From JANXQZ01 sp038225555 (lineage in GTDB: Bacteria; Acidobacteriota; Terriglobia; Bryobacterales; Bryobacteraceae), in NCBI GenBank assembly GCA_038225555.1, contig JBBRRB010000002.1, forward strand, positions 248,001 to 312,000: a stretch of DNA of 64,000 nt, in the 5' to 3' direction. The position numbers and the translations under genes are program-made. Shown here in pieces: positions 41,647 to 50,502 of the stretch. The notes beneath the pieces are model-generated. The model was not told the DNA's origin, did no database searches, and saw only the letters and a program-made list of their open reading frames with translations. Each line of letters begins with the position of its first letter. The stretch's first letter is position 1.

Positions 41647-44600
41647 TTAGAAGATAATCTTCAGAGCAAGCTGAACGTTGAAGGGTTCGCCAGCTCCGAT
41701 CCCGGTAGCTCCATTATAATCCCCGATAGTATCCGAAATCCGGCCAAAGCTGCCCGAACTCAGATTCCCGTTCGGAATCGGGAAGTTGCGATGGTTGAAA
41801 ATATTGAACATTTCAACTCGGAACTGTGTGGTCACCCTCTCGGTAATCGGCGTATTCTTGAAGACTGAGAAATCCACGTCCGAGAATTTCGGCCCGTAGA
41901 ACTGATTCCTCTTCTCGTTTCCGAACGTCCCCGGAGCCGGGAGCGCGAACGCAGCCTTGTTCAAGAATTGAACGTATCCATTCGCAAGCGTTGAACTAGT
42001 GCCGGCAAACGGATCTCCGACCACATCCACGCGATCCTTGCCCTCAAATGTCCCGCTGAAGTTCTTTCCGGCCGTGACCGTAAACGGCAGTCCGCCGTAG
42101 AAGGTCAGCAATGAATTGAGCTGCCATCCCTTCACTAACCTTCTGGGTCCCATGGAGGGCGCAGGCAGTTCGTAAGTGATGTAACTGGTGAACGTGTTGC
42201 GAACGTCGAAGCTCGAATTGCCATAATCTCCACGAAGGTTCCGGCTGTCGGCGGGATTGAGTCCGCGAACCGCCGACGCGTCATCCAGCGAGTGTCCCAG
42301 CGTGTAGGAAAACTTGGATGTCAGCCCGCGCCAGGCATTGGTTCGAATGCTGGCGATCATTCCGTTATAGTGCGAGTTCGCGCCGGTGGAGACCTGATTA
42401 ATAGTGGCGTAATTCGGGAACTGCGAATAAAACGGGCGGAGCTGATTCTGCGCTGCCCGCGTGGCCGCGGTTCCTAGCGCGGATGGGGGCGGCTGATTGA
42501 TATCGAGCACCGTCAGCAGGTGATGGCCGAGACTGCCGATGTACCCGACTTCGGCGACTACGCCACTGCCGATCTGATACTGCGTATTGAACGAGATGTT
42601 CTGGAGCGAGGCGTTCTTGAAACCCTGGTCTACCGAAAAGACTCCGTATGGCGGAGGAGGCAGGCTAGGATTCCCGAACACCGGCTGACCGGAGACAATG
42701 GTGTAATTGCTGCGCGTGGTGGAGAAGATAGGACTCGGCCCAGCCGGATTGTAAATTACCCCGGTCGCCCCGCTGTTTGGAGGGCGGTCGTCGCCGAAAG
42801 CGTTGAGGTTGGGGGAATCATAATAGACGCCGTAGCTGCCTCGTAACACTAGCTTGCTATTCTGCTCCGGCTGGTAGGCGAAACCAAAACGAGGGGCGAA
42901 GTTGCCAAATCGCCTCGGATAGAGGGTATCGAGGCCGTTGCCGACAAACACGATTCCCTTGTTCGGAATAAACGTGGAGAAGCGGTGATCTTTATCGTAG
43001 AACGGTCCGAAATACTCCCAGCGCACGCCATAGTTCAAAGTCAGGTTCGGACGGATCTTGAACGTGTCCTGCACGAAGAGCGCGCCCGAGTTCATGTAGT
43101 AGTTGTCCTGCAGATGGCCCACTTGAATCGACGACGAGGAAACGTCGCCAGCCAGATAATCAGCTAGGCTCTTCAGGTTGTCCGAGACGTTGGGGTCATT
43201 CGCCCACGGACCTTGCGTGCCATCGAAGGAGAAAGTTCCTCTGGCGTTCCGCTGATAGAAAACGTCCAGGCGCGCTTTGCGGTACTCTCCGCCAAAACGA
43301 TACTGATGCTTTCCCGTGGTGTAACTGACCGTCTCTGTTATGTGTCCGGTGGTGTCAATGCGGCCGAGCGGCGGAGTCAAGCCGATTTCGTCGAAGCCGC
43401 CGATGGCGATATCCGGCGAACCTGACAAGCCGGCGCTGGTGACTCCCGTATTGAGCCCAAGCGCGACCGGGTTGAAGCCCGTGTTGAAGTCATTGAACGT
43501 CTGCTTGAAGTAGTTTACTCCGAGCAACGTTTGCGTCACTAGCTTGGGCGTGATCACGCTGTTATAGACCAGCGAGAAATTATGCATGCGGCTAGGCGCC
43601 ACCTGATAGTAATCCTTGTAGGGAGAACCGACAGGGGCGGTCTGCGCGCCAGTGCCGACAAAATAACGGAAGGCCAAGTTGTTCTTCTCGTTGAGAACGT
43701 AGTCGATCTTGCCGATGCCGTTGTCGCTGAAGTTGTCGCTGTTATCCGTGCTAAAGAAATTGTTCGTGGTCGCAGGACCCATGCGGCCGCGCGCGGGCCA
43801 GAATGAAAGCACCGCCGTAGACACCGGATTCACCGCGATGCCGTATTTCTGAAGAACGCCGGTTGCCTGCGATACCCAAGCCGCCGAGGGCTCGGTGGCG
43901 CTGGTGCCGTTGCCGACGATGAATTTTTGCCGCTCATACGTTAAGAAGTAGAACAACTTGTCCTTGATGATCGGCCCGCCGACGGAAGCGCCAAACTGAT
44001 TATTCTTCAGCTTCGGCTTGGGCGAACCCGCCGGAGCGAACGGCGTGTTAGCTGCCAGCGCGTCGTTGCGATTGAAGTAATACACGGTCCCATGCAGCGC
44101 GTTGGTGCCGGACTTGATCACCATGTTGATGGATCCGCCGCCATTGCGGCCCGCCTCTGCATTCGCATTGCTCTGCACGGAGAACTGATCGATGGCATCG
44201 ATGGGAAGCAGTGTTCCAGCCACTCCCGAGACGCCGCCTTGGTTCACGGCAGCCGAATTGTGCCAAGCGTCATTGTTGTCTGCGCCGTCAATCTGCCAGT
44301 TGTTCTGCGCGATGCGAGCGCCATTAATCGAGCCTGCACCGTTCACTCCAGGCGCAAGCTTGATCAGCTGCGTGAAGTCGCGACCGTTCAGCGGCATATC
44401 CTGAACTGCCTTATCCGGGATCACTTCATTGAGCGTGGACGTGTCGGTATCGATCAACACTGCCTCGGCCGCCACCTCCACCGTCGTGGTTTGGGAGGCC
44501 ACCTTCAATACGAACCGTAGCGCGGTGGTTTTACCCACTTCGACCGCTACCTTTTCCGCGCGCTCTTTGCCAAAACCGGACTGCGATACTGTAACTTCGT

Positions 44601-44826
44601 AGGTGCCGAGCGGAAGATCCTGAAATGTGAACTCGCCCGCGTTTGTGCTCAGCGAATCGCGTTTTAAACCAGTAGCGGGATTGACCGCCTGCACGCTCGC
44701 GCCACCGATTGCAGCGCCGGAGGCATCCGTGATGGTCCCCGTGATGCCGCCTCGGAATGTTTGTGAAAAGCTTGAAGTGCTCAGCAGCGTGAGCAGGCCA
44801 AGCAGAATTAGTGTGCGTTGCTTCAT
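41647..44826 (-). CDS. Second Oar-like TonB-dependent receptor
   Basis: From ATG 44826 (AGGGGGC ribosome site) the protein has 1059 residues; a start at 44877 would add a non-leader stretch. The signal peptide is about 1-22 (LLGLLTLLSTSSFSQ). The carboxypeptidase-regulatory domain is about 25-105 (GTITDASGAAIGGASV). The plug is about 110-230 (PLNGRDFTQLIKLAPGVNG), then the barrel, ending with an aromatic NVQLALKIIF. It shares the layout of the receptor at 5.1-8.6 kb but is only distantly similar. The ligand is unknown and no partner genes are adjacent. Confidence 0.93.
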   Translation of the reverse strand: MKQRTLILLGLLTLLSTSSFSQTFRGGITGTITDASGAAIGGASVQAVNPATGLKRDSLSTNAGEFTFQDLPLGTYEVTVSQSGFGKERAEKVAVEVGKTTALRFVLKVASQTTTVEVAAEAVLIDTDTSTLNEVIPDKAVQDMPLNGRDFTQLIKLAPGVNGAGSINGARIAQNNWQIDGADNNDAWHNSAAVNQGGVSGVAGTLLPIDAIDQFSVQSNANAEAGRNGGGSINMVIKSGTNALHGTVYYFNRNDALAANTPFAPAGSPKPKLKNNQFGASVGGPIIKDKLFYFLTYERQKFIVGNGTSATEPSAAWVSQATGVLQKYGIAVNPVSTAVLSFWPARGRMGPATTNNFFSTDNSDNFSDNGIGKIDYVLNEKNNLAFRYFVGTGAQTAPVGSPYKDYYQVAPSRMHNFSLVYNSVITPKLVTQTLLGVNYFKQTFNDFNTGFNPVALGLNTGVTSAGLSGSPDIAIGGFDEIGLTPPLGRIDTTGHITETVSYTTGKHQYRFGGEYRKARLDVFYQRNARGTFSFDGTQGPWANDPNVSDNLKSLADYLAGDVSSSSIQVGHLQDNYYMNSGALFVQDTFKIRPNLTLNYGVRWEYFGPFYDKDHRFSTFIPNKGIVFVGNGLDTLYPRRFGNFAPRFGFAYQPEQNSKLVLRGSYGVYYDSPNLNAFGDDRPPNSGATGVIYNPAGPSPIFSTTRSNYTIVSGQPVFGNPSLPPPPYGVFSVDQGFKNASLQNISFNTQYQIGSGVVAEVGYIGSLGHHLLTVLDINQPPPSALGTAATRAAQNQLRPFYSQFPNYATINQVSTGANSHYNGMIASIRTNAWRGLTSKFSYTLGHSLDDASAVRGLNPADSRNLRGDYGNSSFDVRNTFTSYITYELPAPSMGPRRLVKGWQLNSLLTFYGGLPFTVTAGKNFSGTFEGKDRVDVVGDPFAGTSSTLANGYVQFLNKAAFALPAPGTFGNEKRNQFYGPKFSDVDFSVFKNTPITERVTTQFRVEMFNIFNHRNFPIPNGNLSSGSFGRISDTIGDYNGATGIGAGEPFNVQLALKIIF

Positions 44827-44896
44827 CGTGCCCCCTTGCGAATGAAAATAGCGGAAGTGCGGACGGGGCGACTTCATCGTCGTGAAACTAACCGTT

Positions 44897-44919
44897 TGCT
44901 AGATTAAATTAGTCTAGCA
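44897..44919. promoter_or_regulatory. Inverted repeat between the TonB receptor and ICMT genes
   Basis: TGCTAGA and TCTAGCA form a perfect seven-pair inverted repeat around a nine-base AT-rich centre, in the 108-base divergent gap. It could be an operator for either gene. Confidence 0.35.
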
Positions 44920-44934
44920 CGCGGAAATTCACCT

Positions 44935-45483
44935 ATGCCAACGTTTGCTTATTTGATTCTGATGGCTGGATGGGTAGTTTGGATAACACCGTTTTTCCTT
45001 CTTCGGAAGGGGACGCGCACCGCCTCCCAGCTAGACAAGCGGGCGCGCTGGGGTGTTGTCATTCAGGCCCTCGCATTCATGCTAGTATTCTTTCGTTTCT
45101 TCTGGATAAGCCGTCCCGAGGGCATCAGGGTGGCCTTATCAGTTTTCTTTCTTTGCGTTGGCGACATTCTTTCCTGGACGAGCGCTCGAACTCTGGGGCG
45201 CCAATGGCGCATCGACGCGGGACTGAACGCCGACCACGAGCTGATCCAGACCGGGGCGTATCGCGTGATCCGCCATCCGATTTACGCGTCCATGCTGTGC
45301 ATGCTGTTGGGCGCCGGATTCATGTTGACGCGCTGGCCGTTTTTCGCCTTAAGCTTGGTGGTCTTTCTGGTTGGCATAGAGATAAGAGTCAGGGTCGAAG
45401 ATGGCCTACTATTGTCCCGCTTTGGTGCCAAGTTTCTCGAATACAAGAGAAACGTGCGCGCTTACATTCCGATGGTGCGGTAA
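44935..45483 (+). CDS. ICMT/PEMT-family membrane methyltransferase
   Basis: A 182-residue integral membrane protein with four to five helices. The diagnostic C-terminal region is present: ELIQTGAYRVIRHPIYASML and the later EDGLLLSRFGAKFLEYKRNV. Such proteins methylate isoprenylcysteine, phospholipid or other small acceptors at the membrane; the bacterial substrate is generally unknown. The next gene begins 20 bases after its stop. Confidence 0.85.
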   Translation: MPTFAYLILMAGWVVWITPFFLLRKGTRTASQLDKRARWGVVIQALAFMLVFFRFFWISRPEGIRVALSVFFLCVGDILSWTSARTLGRQWRIDAGLNADHELIQTGAYRVIRHPIYASMLCMLLGAGFMLTRWPFFALSLVVFLVGIEIRVRVEDGLLLSRFGAKFLEYKRNVRAYIPMVR

Positions 45484-45502
45484 GACCTGTCACAATGGTC
45501 GC

Positions 45503-46312
45503 ATGCAGGTGTCGCGGAGGCTGTGTCTAAACGGTATCGGCATGTCGCTCCTCCTCTCCCGACTGCAGGCGACGGAGGACGAGGCAATTGGCATCGGTGC
45601 GCTCACGGACGGTTCGGGCATGGTGCGAATTCCGCCAGGCGAGTTCTCTATGGGGGCGGCGGACGGAAATCCAGACGAAGGCCCGGTGCACCGCGTGCGA
45701 ATCAGCCGGGCATTTGAGATCGGCAAGTTCGAAGTGACGCAGGCTCAGTGGGAGACAGTCTTAGCGGACGCGCATCCTCGCCCTGGAGTGCCCTTGCTGA
45801 ATTCACAAGGAGCGGAGGTTAGCCGCAAGCCTAGCCATTTCAAGGGTCCGTCGTTGCCTGTGGAGAGCGTCTCGTGGGACGACGTGCAGCTCTTTCTCGC
45901 CCGTTTGAATGAACGCGACCCTAAGCACTCATACAGATTGCCGACGGAGGCCGAGTGGGAATATGCCGCAAAGCATCGGGCGGCGCTGGAGACCAGGGCA
46001 TGGTACAAGGACAACTCCGGGGAGTCCACGCACTTGGTGGGACAGAAGCAGGCGAACGCTACGGGGTTATTCGACATGGATGGGAACGTGGCCGAGTGGG
46101 TCCACGATTGGTATGGCCACGAATACTACGACGAGACGCCGCTAGCCGACCCGCAAGGACCGAGAACAGGATCTTATCGCGTATTTCGAGGCGGCAGTTG
46201 GCTGGATGATGGGCAGTATTGCCGTCCGACGTTTCGACGATTCGATTTTCCCGTAAACCGGTTCTACAACGTAGGATTTCGCGTTGTGCGAACTGCGAGG
46301 ACCGATTCGTAG
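45503..46312 (+). CDS. SUMF1/FGE-domain protein without the formylglycine-generating cysteine pair
   Basis: A 269-residue protein; ATG 45503 follows the ICMT stop and gives a short hydrophobic leader (GIGMSLLLSRLQA). The SUMF1 fold is clear: MVRIPPGEFSMGA, FEIGKFEVTQAQWE, YRLPTEAEWEYAAKH, GLFDMDGNVAEWVHDW and RGGSWLDDGQYCRPTFR. True formylglycine-generating enzymes have two active-site cysteines in the last motif; here the first is replaced (SWLDD) and only one remains. It is therefore probably a binding or signalling protein of this fold, not a sulfatase activator. No sulfatase gene is nearby. Confidence 0.85.
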   Translation: MQVSRRLCLNGIGMSLLLSRLQATEDEAIGIGALTDGSGMVRIPPGEFSMGAADGNPDEGPVHRVRISRAFEIGKFEVTQAQWETVLADAHPRPGVPLLNSQGAEVSRKPSHFKGPSLPVESVSWDDVQLFLARLNERDPKHSYRLPTEAEWEYAAKHRAALETRAWYKDNSGESTHLVGQKQANATGLFDMDGNVAEWVHDWYGHEYYDETPLADPQGPRTGSYRVFRGGSWLDDGQYCRPTFRRFDFPVNRFYNVGFRVVRTARTDS

Positions 46313-46415
46313 TGTGGGCCAGCCAATCTTGGCTGCAGCCGGCTTTCATCCGGCTCTCCGGGCCAGAACAAAGCCGCCTGAAAGGCGGCTGCGGGCAGGA
46401 TTGCCCGCCCCACAA
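46313..46415. repeat. Palindromic dispersed repeat, copy 1
   Basis: About 103 bases that match copy 2 at 50345-50450 along their whole length. The two halves are imperfect inverted repeats: a TGTGGG-CAGCCAATC-type left arm and a right arm ending GCCCGCCCCACAA. It starts at the base after the SUMF1 stop and ends just before the GTG start of the CDF gene. Confidence 0.85.
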
Positions 46416-47288
46416 GTGACCCCGGATCAAATCGCGCGCCGGGTCGCGATGATCAGCATCTTCGTCAGTGCAGGCCTTGCCGCGCTCAAGATCACCATCG
46501 GCATGAAAGCGGGTTCCACGGCAGTAGTTTCGGATGGGTTCGAATCCGCGGCGGACGTGCTGGCCTCGGGATTCGTTCTGTTTGGACTCACTCTTGCAGC
46601 CAAGCCCGCCGATGAGGACCATCCCTACGGCCACGGTCGATTCGAAACCTTAACGGGTCTTCTGGTGGGATTGCTGCTATCGGCGACGGGGGTTCTGATC
46701 TGCGTGCGAGCCACCGGTCGGCTGTTCGAGATTCAACATCAGCCGGCCGCCTACGCTGTTTGGCCGATGTTCGCTTCCGTCGGTATCAAGTCCGTAAGCT
46801 GGTGGTTTAAGCGTTCGTATGGCCAGCGCATTCGCAGCGACTCCCTGCTGGCCGATTCGCAAAATGACGCCGTCGACATTCTTTCGGGGGTCACGGCGCT
46901 CATCGCTCTGGGCATCACGCTAGTGGATCCTGCGCGTTTTATCGCAGCCGACCACATAGGCGGTTTTGCGGTTGGGCTGATCGTAATTTTCCTGGGCATC
47001 CACGTGATCCGCGACACTACTAATCACTTAGTGGACACCATGCCTCCGCCTCCATTGCTGCTCGAGATTCGGAATATGGCGATGAGCGTTCCAGGCGCTC
47101 TCGGCGTGGAGAAATGCTTTGCACGCAAGACAGGCCTCAAGTACCACGTAGACCTGCATCTTGAAGTAAACCCATCCATGACCGTACGGGAGTCGCACGA
47201 GATTGCGACCAAGGTGCGAATCAAGATTAAAGAAGAGCTGGACTGGGTGGCCGACGTTTTGGTGCACGTGGAGCCGCACGCCGACTGA
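46416..47288 (+). CDS. Cation diffusion facilitator (CDF) transporter
   Basis: A 290-residue metal/proton antiporter with six helices. Metal-site motifs are DGFESAADV in helix 2 (D40, D47) and DSQNDAVDI in helix 5, with HPYGHGRFE between helices 2 and 3. A cytoplasmic ferredoxin-like domain follows (about 210-290). It exports Zn2+, Fe2+ or Mn2+. The start is GTG 46416, right at the edge of the repeat; ATG 46449 is the next choice. The 3' end overlaps the convergent ROK gene by 62 bases. Confidence 0.88.
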   Translation: MTPDQIARRVAMISIFVSAGLAALKITIGMKAGSTAVVSDGFESAADVLASGFVLFGLTLAAKPADEDHPYGHGRFETLTGLLVGLLLSATGVLICVRATGRLFEIQHQPAAYAVWPMFASVGIKSVSWWFKRSYGQRIRSDSLLADSQNDAVDILSGVTALIALGITLVDPARFIAADHIGGFAVGLIVIFLGIHVIRDTTNHLVDTMPPPPLLLEIRNMAMSVPGALGVEKCFARKTGLKYHVDLHLEVNPSMTVRESHEIATKVRIKIKEELDWVADVLVHVEPHAD

Positions 47289-48195
47289 GAGCGCCAAGGC
47301 GCGCCGCGCCGAATAAGCCAGCCTCGTTTCCCAGAATCGCCTTCTCGATCCGCGTGTCGGTGTTCCGGAAAGCAAACGACCTCTTGCGCGTTTCGGCAAG
47401 CATAGCGGGCGCGAACTGGTCCCATGCAGGCAGCGGTCCGCCGCTCAGCAGATACAAGGGAAAATTGAAGACGTTGACTAACATGGCGAGCGCCGTCCCA
47501 AGCGCGCGGCCCACGATATCGAAGATCATGATGGCCTTTTCGTCCCCTTGGGTCGCCAGGTTGTAAACGTCTTCCGAGCTCAGCTCCGAGCCTAATTGCA
47601 TCATCTTCGCCATCCCCGTGATCGCCGTCGCGGAGGCGTGTTTTTCCAGGCAGCCCTGATTCCCGCAGCCGCACGGGTTCCCATTCGGAACTATAGTGAT
47701 GTGGCCGACCTCCCCGGCCATTCCCAAATATCCATGGAGCACTTTCCCCTTGGAGATAATGCCGCCGCCGATTCCGGTGCCTAGCGTCAGCAGGACCAGG
47801 TCGTCAACTCCCCTGCCGGCCCCCATCCACTGTTCGCCGAGGGCTGCTGCATTGGCATCGTTTTCAAGAACGACGGGCGCTCCCAGTTTGTCTCCAATCA
47901 CATCTCGCGCGGCGAAGCCTTCAAACTCGGGAAGGTTATTCGAGTTCAGGATCATCCCTTTGTCCATTAAGATGAATCCCGGCAGGCACACACCGACCCC
48001 GAGCAAGTGGGCCCTCCCGCATTCGTCTCTCAATTTGTTGATCGATGAAACGATGTCGTCGATTACAGTATCGCGGCCATGCGATAACTGCGCCCGGCCT
48101 GCAATTCTGGATACGACCCGGCCATCGCTGCTGATCGCCGCAGCGCGCAGGTTCGTTCCGCCCAAGTCAACGCCGATTGAGTATCGATCCGTCAT
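47227..48195 (-). CDS. ROK-family sugar kinase (glucokinase type)
   Basis: A 322-residue ROK kinase. ATP site GVDLGGTNLRAAA, sugar-binding ENDANAAALGE and TLGTGIGGGII, and the ROK zinc site H-x11-CGCGNQGC are all present. It probably phosphorylates glucose or a related hexose. The last 20 residues (RRAAPRAPKRRPPSPALL) are beyond the usual end and are antisense to the CDF gene. It lies 18 bases after the broken Gfo/Idh gene on the same strand. Confidence 0.9.
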   Translation of the reverse strand: MTDRYSIGVDLGGTNLRAAAISSDGRVVSRIAGRAQLSHGRDTVIDDIVSSINKLRDECGRAHLLGVGVCLPGFILMDKGMILNSNNLPEFEGFAARDVIGDKLGAPVVLENDANAAALGEQWMGAGRGVDDLVLLTLGTGIGGGIISKGKVLHGYLGMAGEVGHITIVPNGNPCGCGNQGCLEKHASATAITGMAKMMQLGSELSSEDVYNLATQGDEKAIMIFDIVGRALGTALAMLVNVFNFPLYLLSGGPLPAWDQFAPAMLAETRKRSFAFRNTDTRIEKAILGNEAGLFGAARLGALSRRAAPRAPKRRPPSPALL

Positions 48196-48213
48196 AACCT
48201 CATGTCACCCGTG

Positions 48214-49447
48214 TCAGCCCAGTTTATATGGCGCCCGGTACTGATACGAGAGCAGCTTATTGGCGGGGGCGTTATTCGGGAAACGTTCCGCACCGGGGTC
48301 CCATTCCAAGTAACTTTTGGTCTTGTAAGCGATGTTGCCGATCAGCGTGGCCGAGGTTGAGAGGTGTCCGGTGAGAACGTCGCAGTTGCACTTGGCGCGA
48401 GTCTTGACACAATCGAGAAAATTGCGGGCATGAAACGCCGTGTCGGAACTGCCGCTCGCCTTTCTCCCCTCGATGACGGAGTGCTTGCTGGATGGATAAG
48501 CCTTCTCGGATGTTCGGTCCAGCGGCGTGCGAGCGGGGAAATCTCGAACCGAGATCTTCTCGGGAACTATCTCCCATCGATTCCCATGCAAATACAACGT
48601 GCCCTTGGTTCCACGCAATTCCATCTCGGAATTCTGAGCGTTCCAAGGCGCACCGCTGGCGTTGTATTGAGAGAAGGTTACCAGCGCGGGGCCGTCGAAC
48701 TGCCACAGAACATCCAGCGTGTCGGGAATCTCCCGATTGTCCTGGACTGCGAACTTGCCGCCCATCGCCGTTACGGCTTTGGGAGCGTCCTGCCCCAGGC
48801 ACCAGCGCATCATGTCCATGTAATGCACGCCGAAGTTAGTAACCTGCCCGCCAGAATAGTTATAAAACCAACGGAATTTGTAAAACTCGCGATTCTTGTT
48901 GTAAGGGACGAAGGGTGCTGGACCAAGCCATTTGTCCCACTCTTCCTGACTGGGCGGCGGTCCATTGTCGGGCTTGCCGATGCCGACCGGCCATTCGTTC
49001 TGTATGTGGTACGCCTTGGCCACGGTTACTTGGCCAATGGCTCCGGACTGCACCGCGTCCACGGCTTCCTTTAGAAACTTAGCCGATCGCCGATGAATGC
49101 CAACCTGCACCACCCGATTGGTTTCTCCAGCGACCTTTACCATTTCGCGCCCTTCCGCGACCGTGAGCGAGAGCGGCTTCTCCACATAAACATCCTTGCC
49201 CGCGCGACACGCGTCCACAAACATAATTGCGTGCCAATGATCCGGCGTCGCGATCACAGTGGCATCTACATTCTTATCCTCGAGCAGCTTGCGATAGTCG
49301 TTATACTTCGTGGGAGTTGCGCGCGATTTCTTCGCGGCGAAGTCCATGTAGTCAGTTCGCAGGTCGCATACTGCGACGGTTCGCGCCCAGGATTCGCGAA
49401 TAGCTCAGAGCAGTGAGCGCGAAGGTTCTGCGGGAGATGTCATTCAT
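48214..49447 (-). pseudogene. Gfo/Idh/MocA oxidoreductase with the NAD-binding motif deleted
   Basis: An ATG at 49447 opens a Tat-like leader (NDISRRTFALTALSYSRIL, then GAN), like the one on the intact paralogue at 50503. Directly after GAN the frame stops. The next frame picks up with VAVCDLRTDY from about 49386 and runs through TPDHWHAIMFVDACRAGKDV and EKPLSL to 48214. The segment expected between them, about 30 residues with the GxGxxG NAD-binding turn, is missing and the join is out of frame. A remnant starting at ATG 49347 would have 377 residues but no cofactor site. An inactive gene is the simplest reading. Confidence 0.75.
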
Positions 49448-49477
49448 ATGAAACCTTTTTACTATAATCTGGTTGGC

Positions 49478-50320
49478 ATGTTCTGTCGGGGCGTCGCAGT
49501 CCTTCTCGTTACCGTTATGAGTACATTCGCAGCAGCGAAGATTCTGGTTCACGGACACCGCGGGGCGCGGGCCATGTTTCCCGAAAACACGATTCCCGCT
49601 TTTGAGTATGCGATTCGCGCCGCGGTGGATGTTCTCGAACTGGATGTAGCCGTAACGAAGGACAATGTACTGGTAATCTCGCACGATCCGCATCTGAATC
49701 CTGTGATCTGCAAGGGACCGGTGCCGAATGCGCTGATTCACAGCCTGACGTTTGCGCAAGTGCGCGAGTATGACTGCGGCGCGCTGAAAAATCCGAATTT
49801 CCCAAAGCAGCAGCCTGTGCCCGGCACTCGCATTCCAACGCTCGATGAAGTGCTCGGATTATCGGCGCAGGGAAACATCCAATTCAACGTAGAGACCAAA
49901 ATCTTCCTCGATCACCACGACTACACGCCGCCTCCAGAAGTGTTCGCAAAACTGATGTTGGAAGTGATTCGCAAGCATCATCTCGAGTCGAGAGTGATTC
50001 TTCAGTCGTTCGACTTCAGAACTCTGCATGCGATGAAAAAGCTCGCGCCGGAGATTCGCCGTTCGGCATTATACGAGGGCAAGGCCAAGAGTTTCGTCGA
50101 GATCGCGCGCGAGGGCGAGGCGACAATTATCTCGCCCGAGTTCATCCTGGTCACGCCGGAGCAAGTGAAGGCTGCGCATGCGGCGGGCGTGGAAGTGGTG
50201 CCATGGACTGCGAATCGTCCAGCGGATTGGGACAGGTTGATCGACGCGGGAGTGGATGCGATCATCAGCGACGATCCAGCGGCCTTGATCGCACATTTAA
50301 AGGCGCGCGGGCTGCGGTGA
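49478..50320 (+). CDS. Exported glycerophosphodiester phosphodiesterase (GDPD)
   Basis: A 280-residue protein from ATG 49478, with signal peptide FCRGVAVLLVTVMSTFAAA. ATG 49448 would add ten residues but abuts the start of the divergent gene. GDPD marks are HGHRGARAMFPENT (general acid/base His), ELDVAVTKD, HDPHLNP and NVETKI for the metal site, and VVPWTANRP near the end. It hydrolyses glycerophosphodiesters to glycerol-3-phosphate and an alcohol, in the periplasm. A TATAAT box at 49463-49468 would place transcription start almost at ATG 49478, so the message may be nearly leaderless. Confidence 0.9.
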   Translation: MFCRGVAVLLVTVMSTFAAAKILVHGHRGARAMFPENTIPAFEYAIRAAVDVLELDVAVTKDNVLVISHDPHLNPVICKGPVPNALIHSLTFAQVREYDCGALKNPNFPKQQPVPGTRIPTLDEVLGLSAQGNIQFNVETKIFLDHHDYTPPPEVFAKLMLEVIRKHHLESRVILQSFDFRTLHAMKKLAPEIRRSALYEGKAKSFVEIAREGEATIISPEFILVTPEQVKAAHAAGVEVVPWTANRPADWDRLIDAGVDAIISDDPAALIAHLKARGLR

Positions 50321-50344
50321 CTGACAATCTTGCATCTGAACAAA

Positions 50345-50450
50345 TTGTGGGGCAGCCAATCCTGGCTGCAGCCGGCTTTCAGCCGGCTTCCCGGGGCCCG
50401 AACAAAGCCGCCTAGAAAGGCGGCTGCGGCCAGGATTGGCCGCCCCACAA
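50345..50450. repeat. Palindromic dispersed repeat, copy 2
   Basis: A 106-base imperfect palindrome. The left arm begins TTGTGGGGCAGCCAATCC and the right arm ends GGATTGGCCGCCCCACAA; the arms pair over about 43 bases with a few mismatches. It matches copy 1 (46313-46415). It lies between the GDPD and Gfo/Idh genes. Confidence 0.88.
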
Positions 50451-50502
50451 AATGCAAGAGTATCAACAACCCACGATGGTAGAATTTAGCTGTTTCCATA
50501 AA

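Noticed and set aside
46533..46550. tRNA T-loop-like GGTTCGAATCC
   Set aside because: It lies inside the CDF coding region and no cloverleaf arms surround it.
46313..50450. The two palindromic repeats as a CRISPR array or attachment sites
   Set aside because: Only two copies 4 kb apart, no spacers, no cas or integrase gene.
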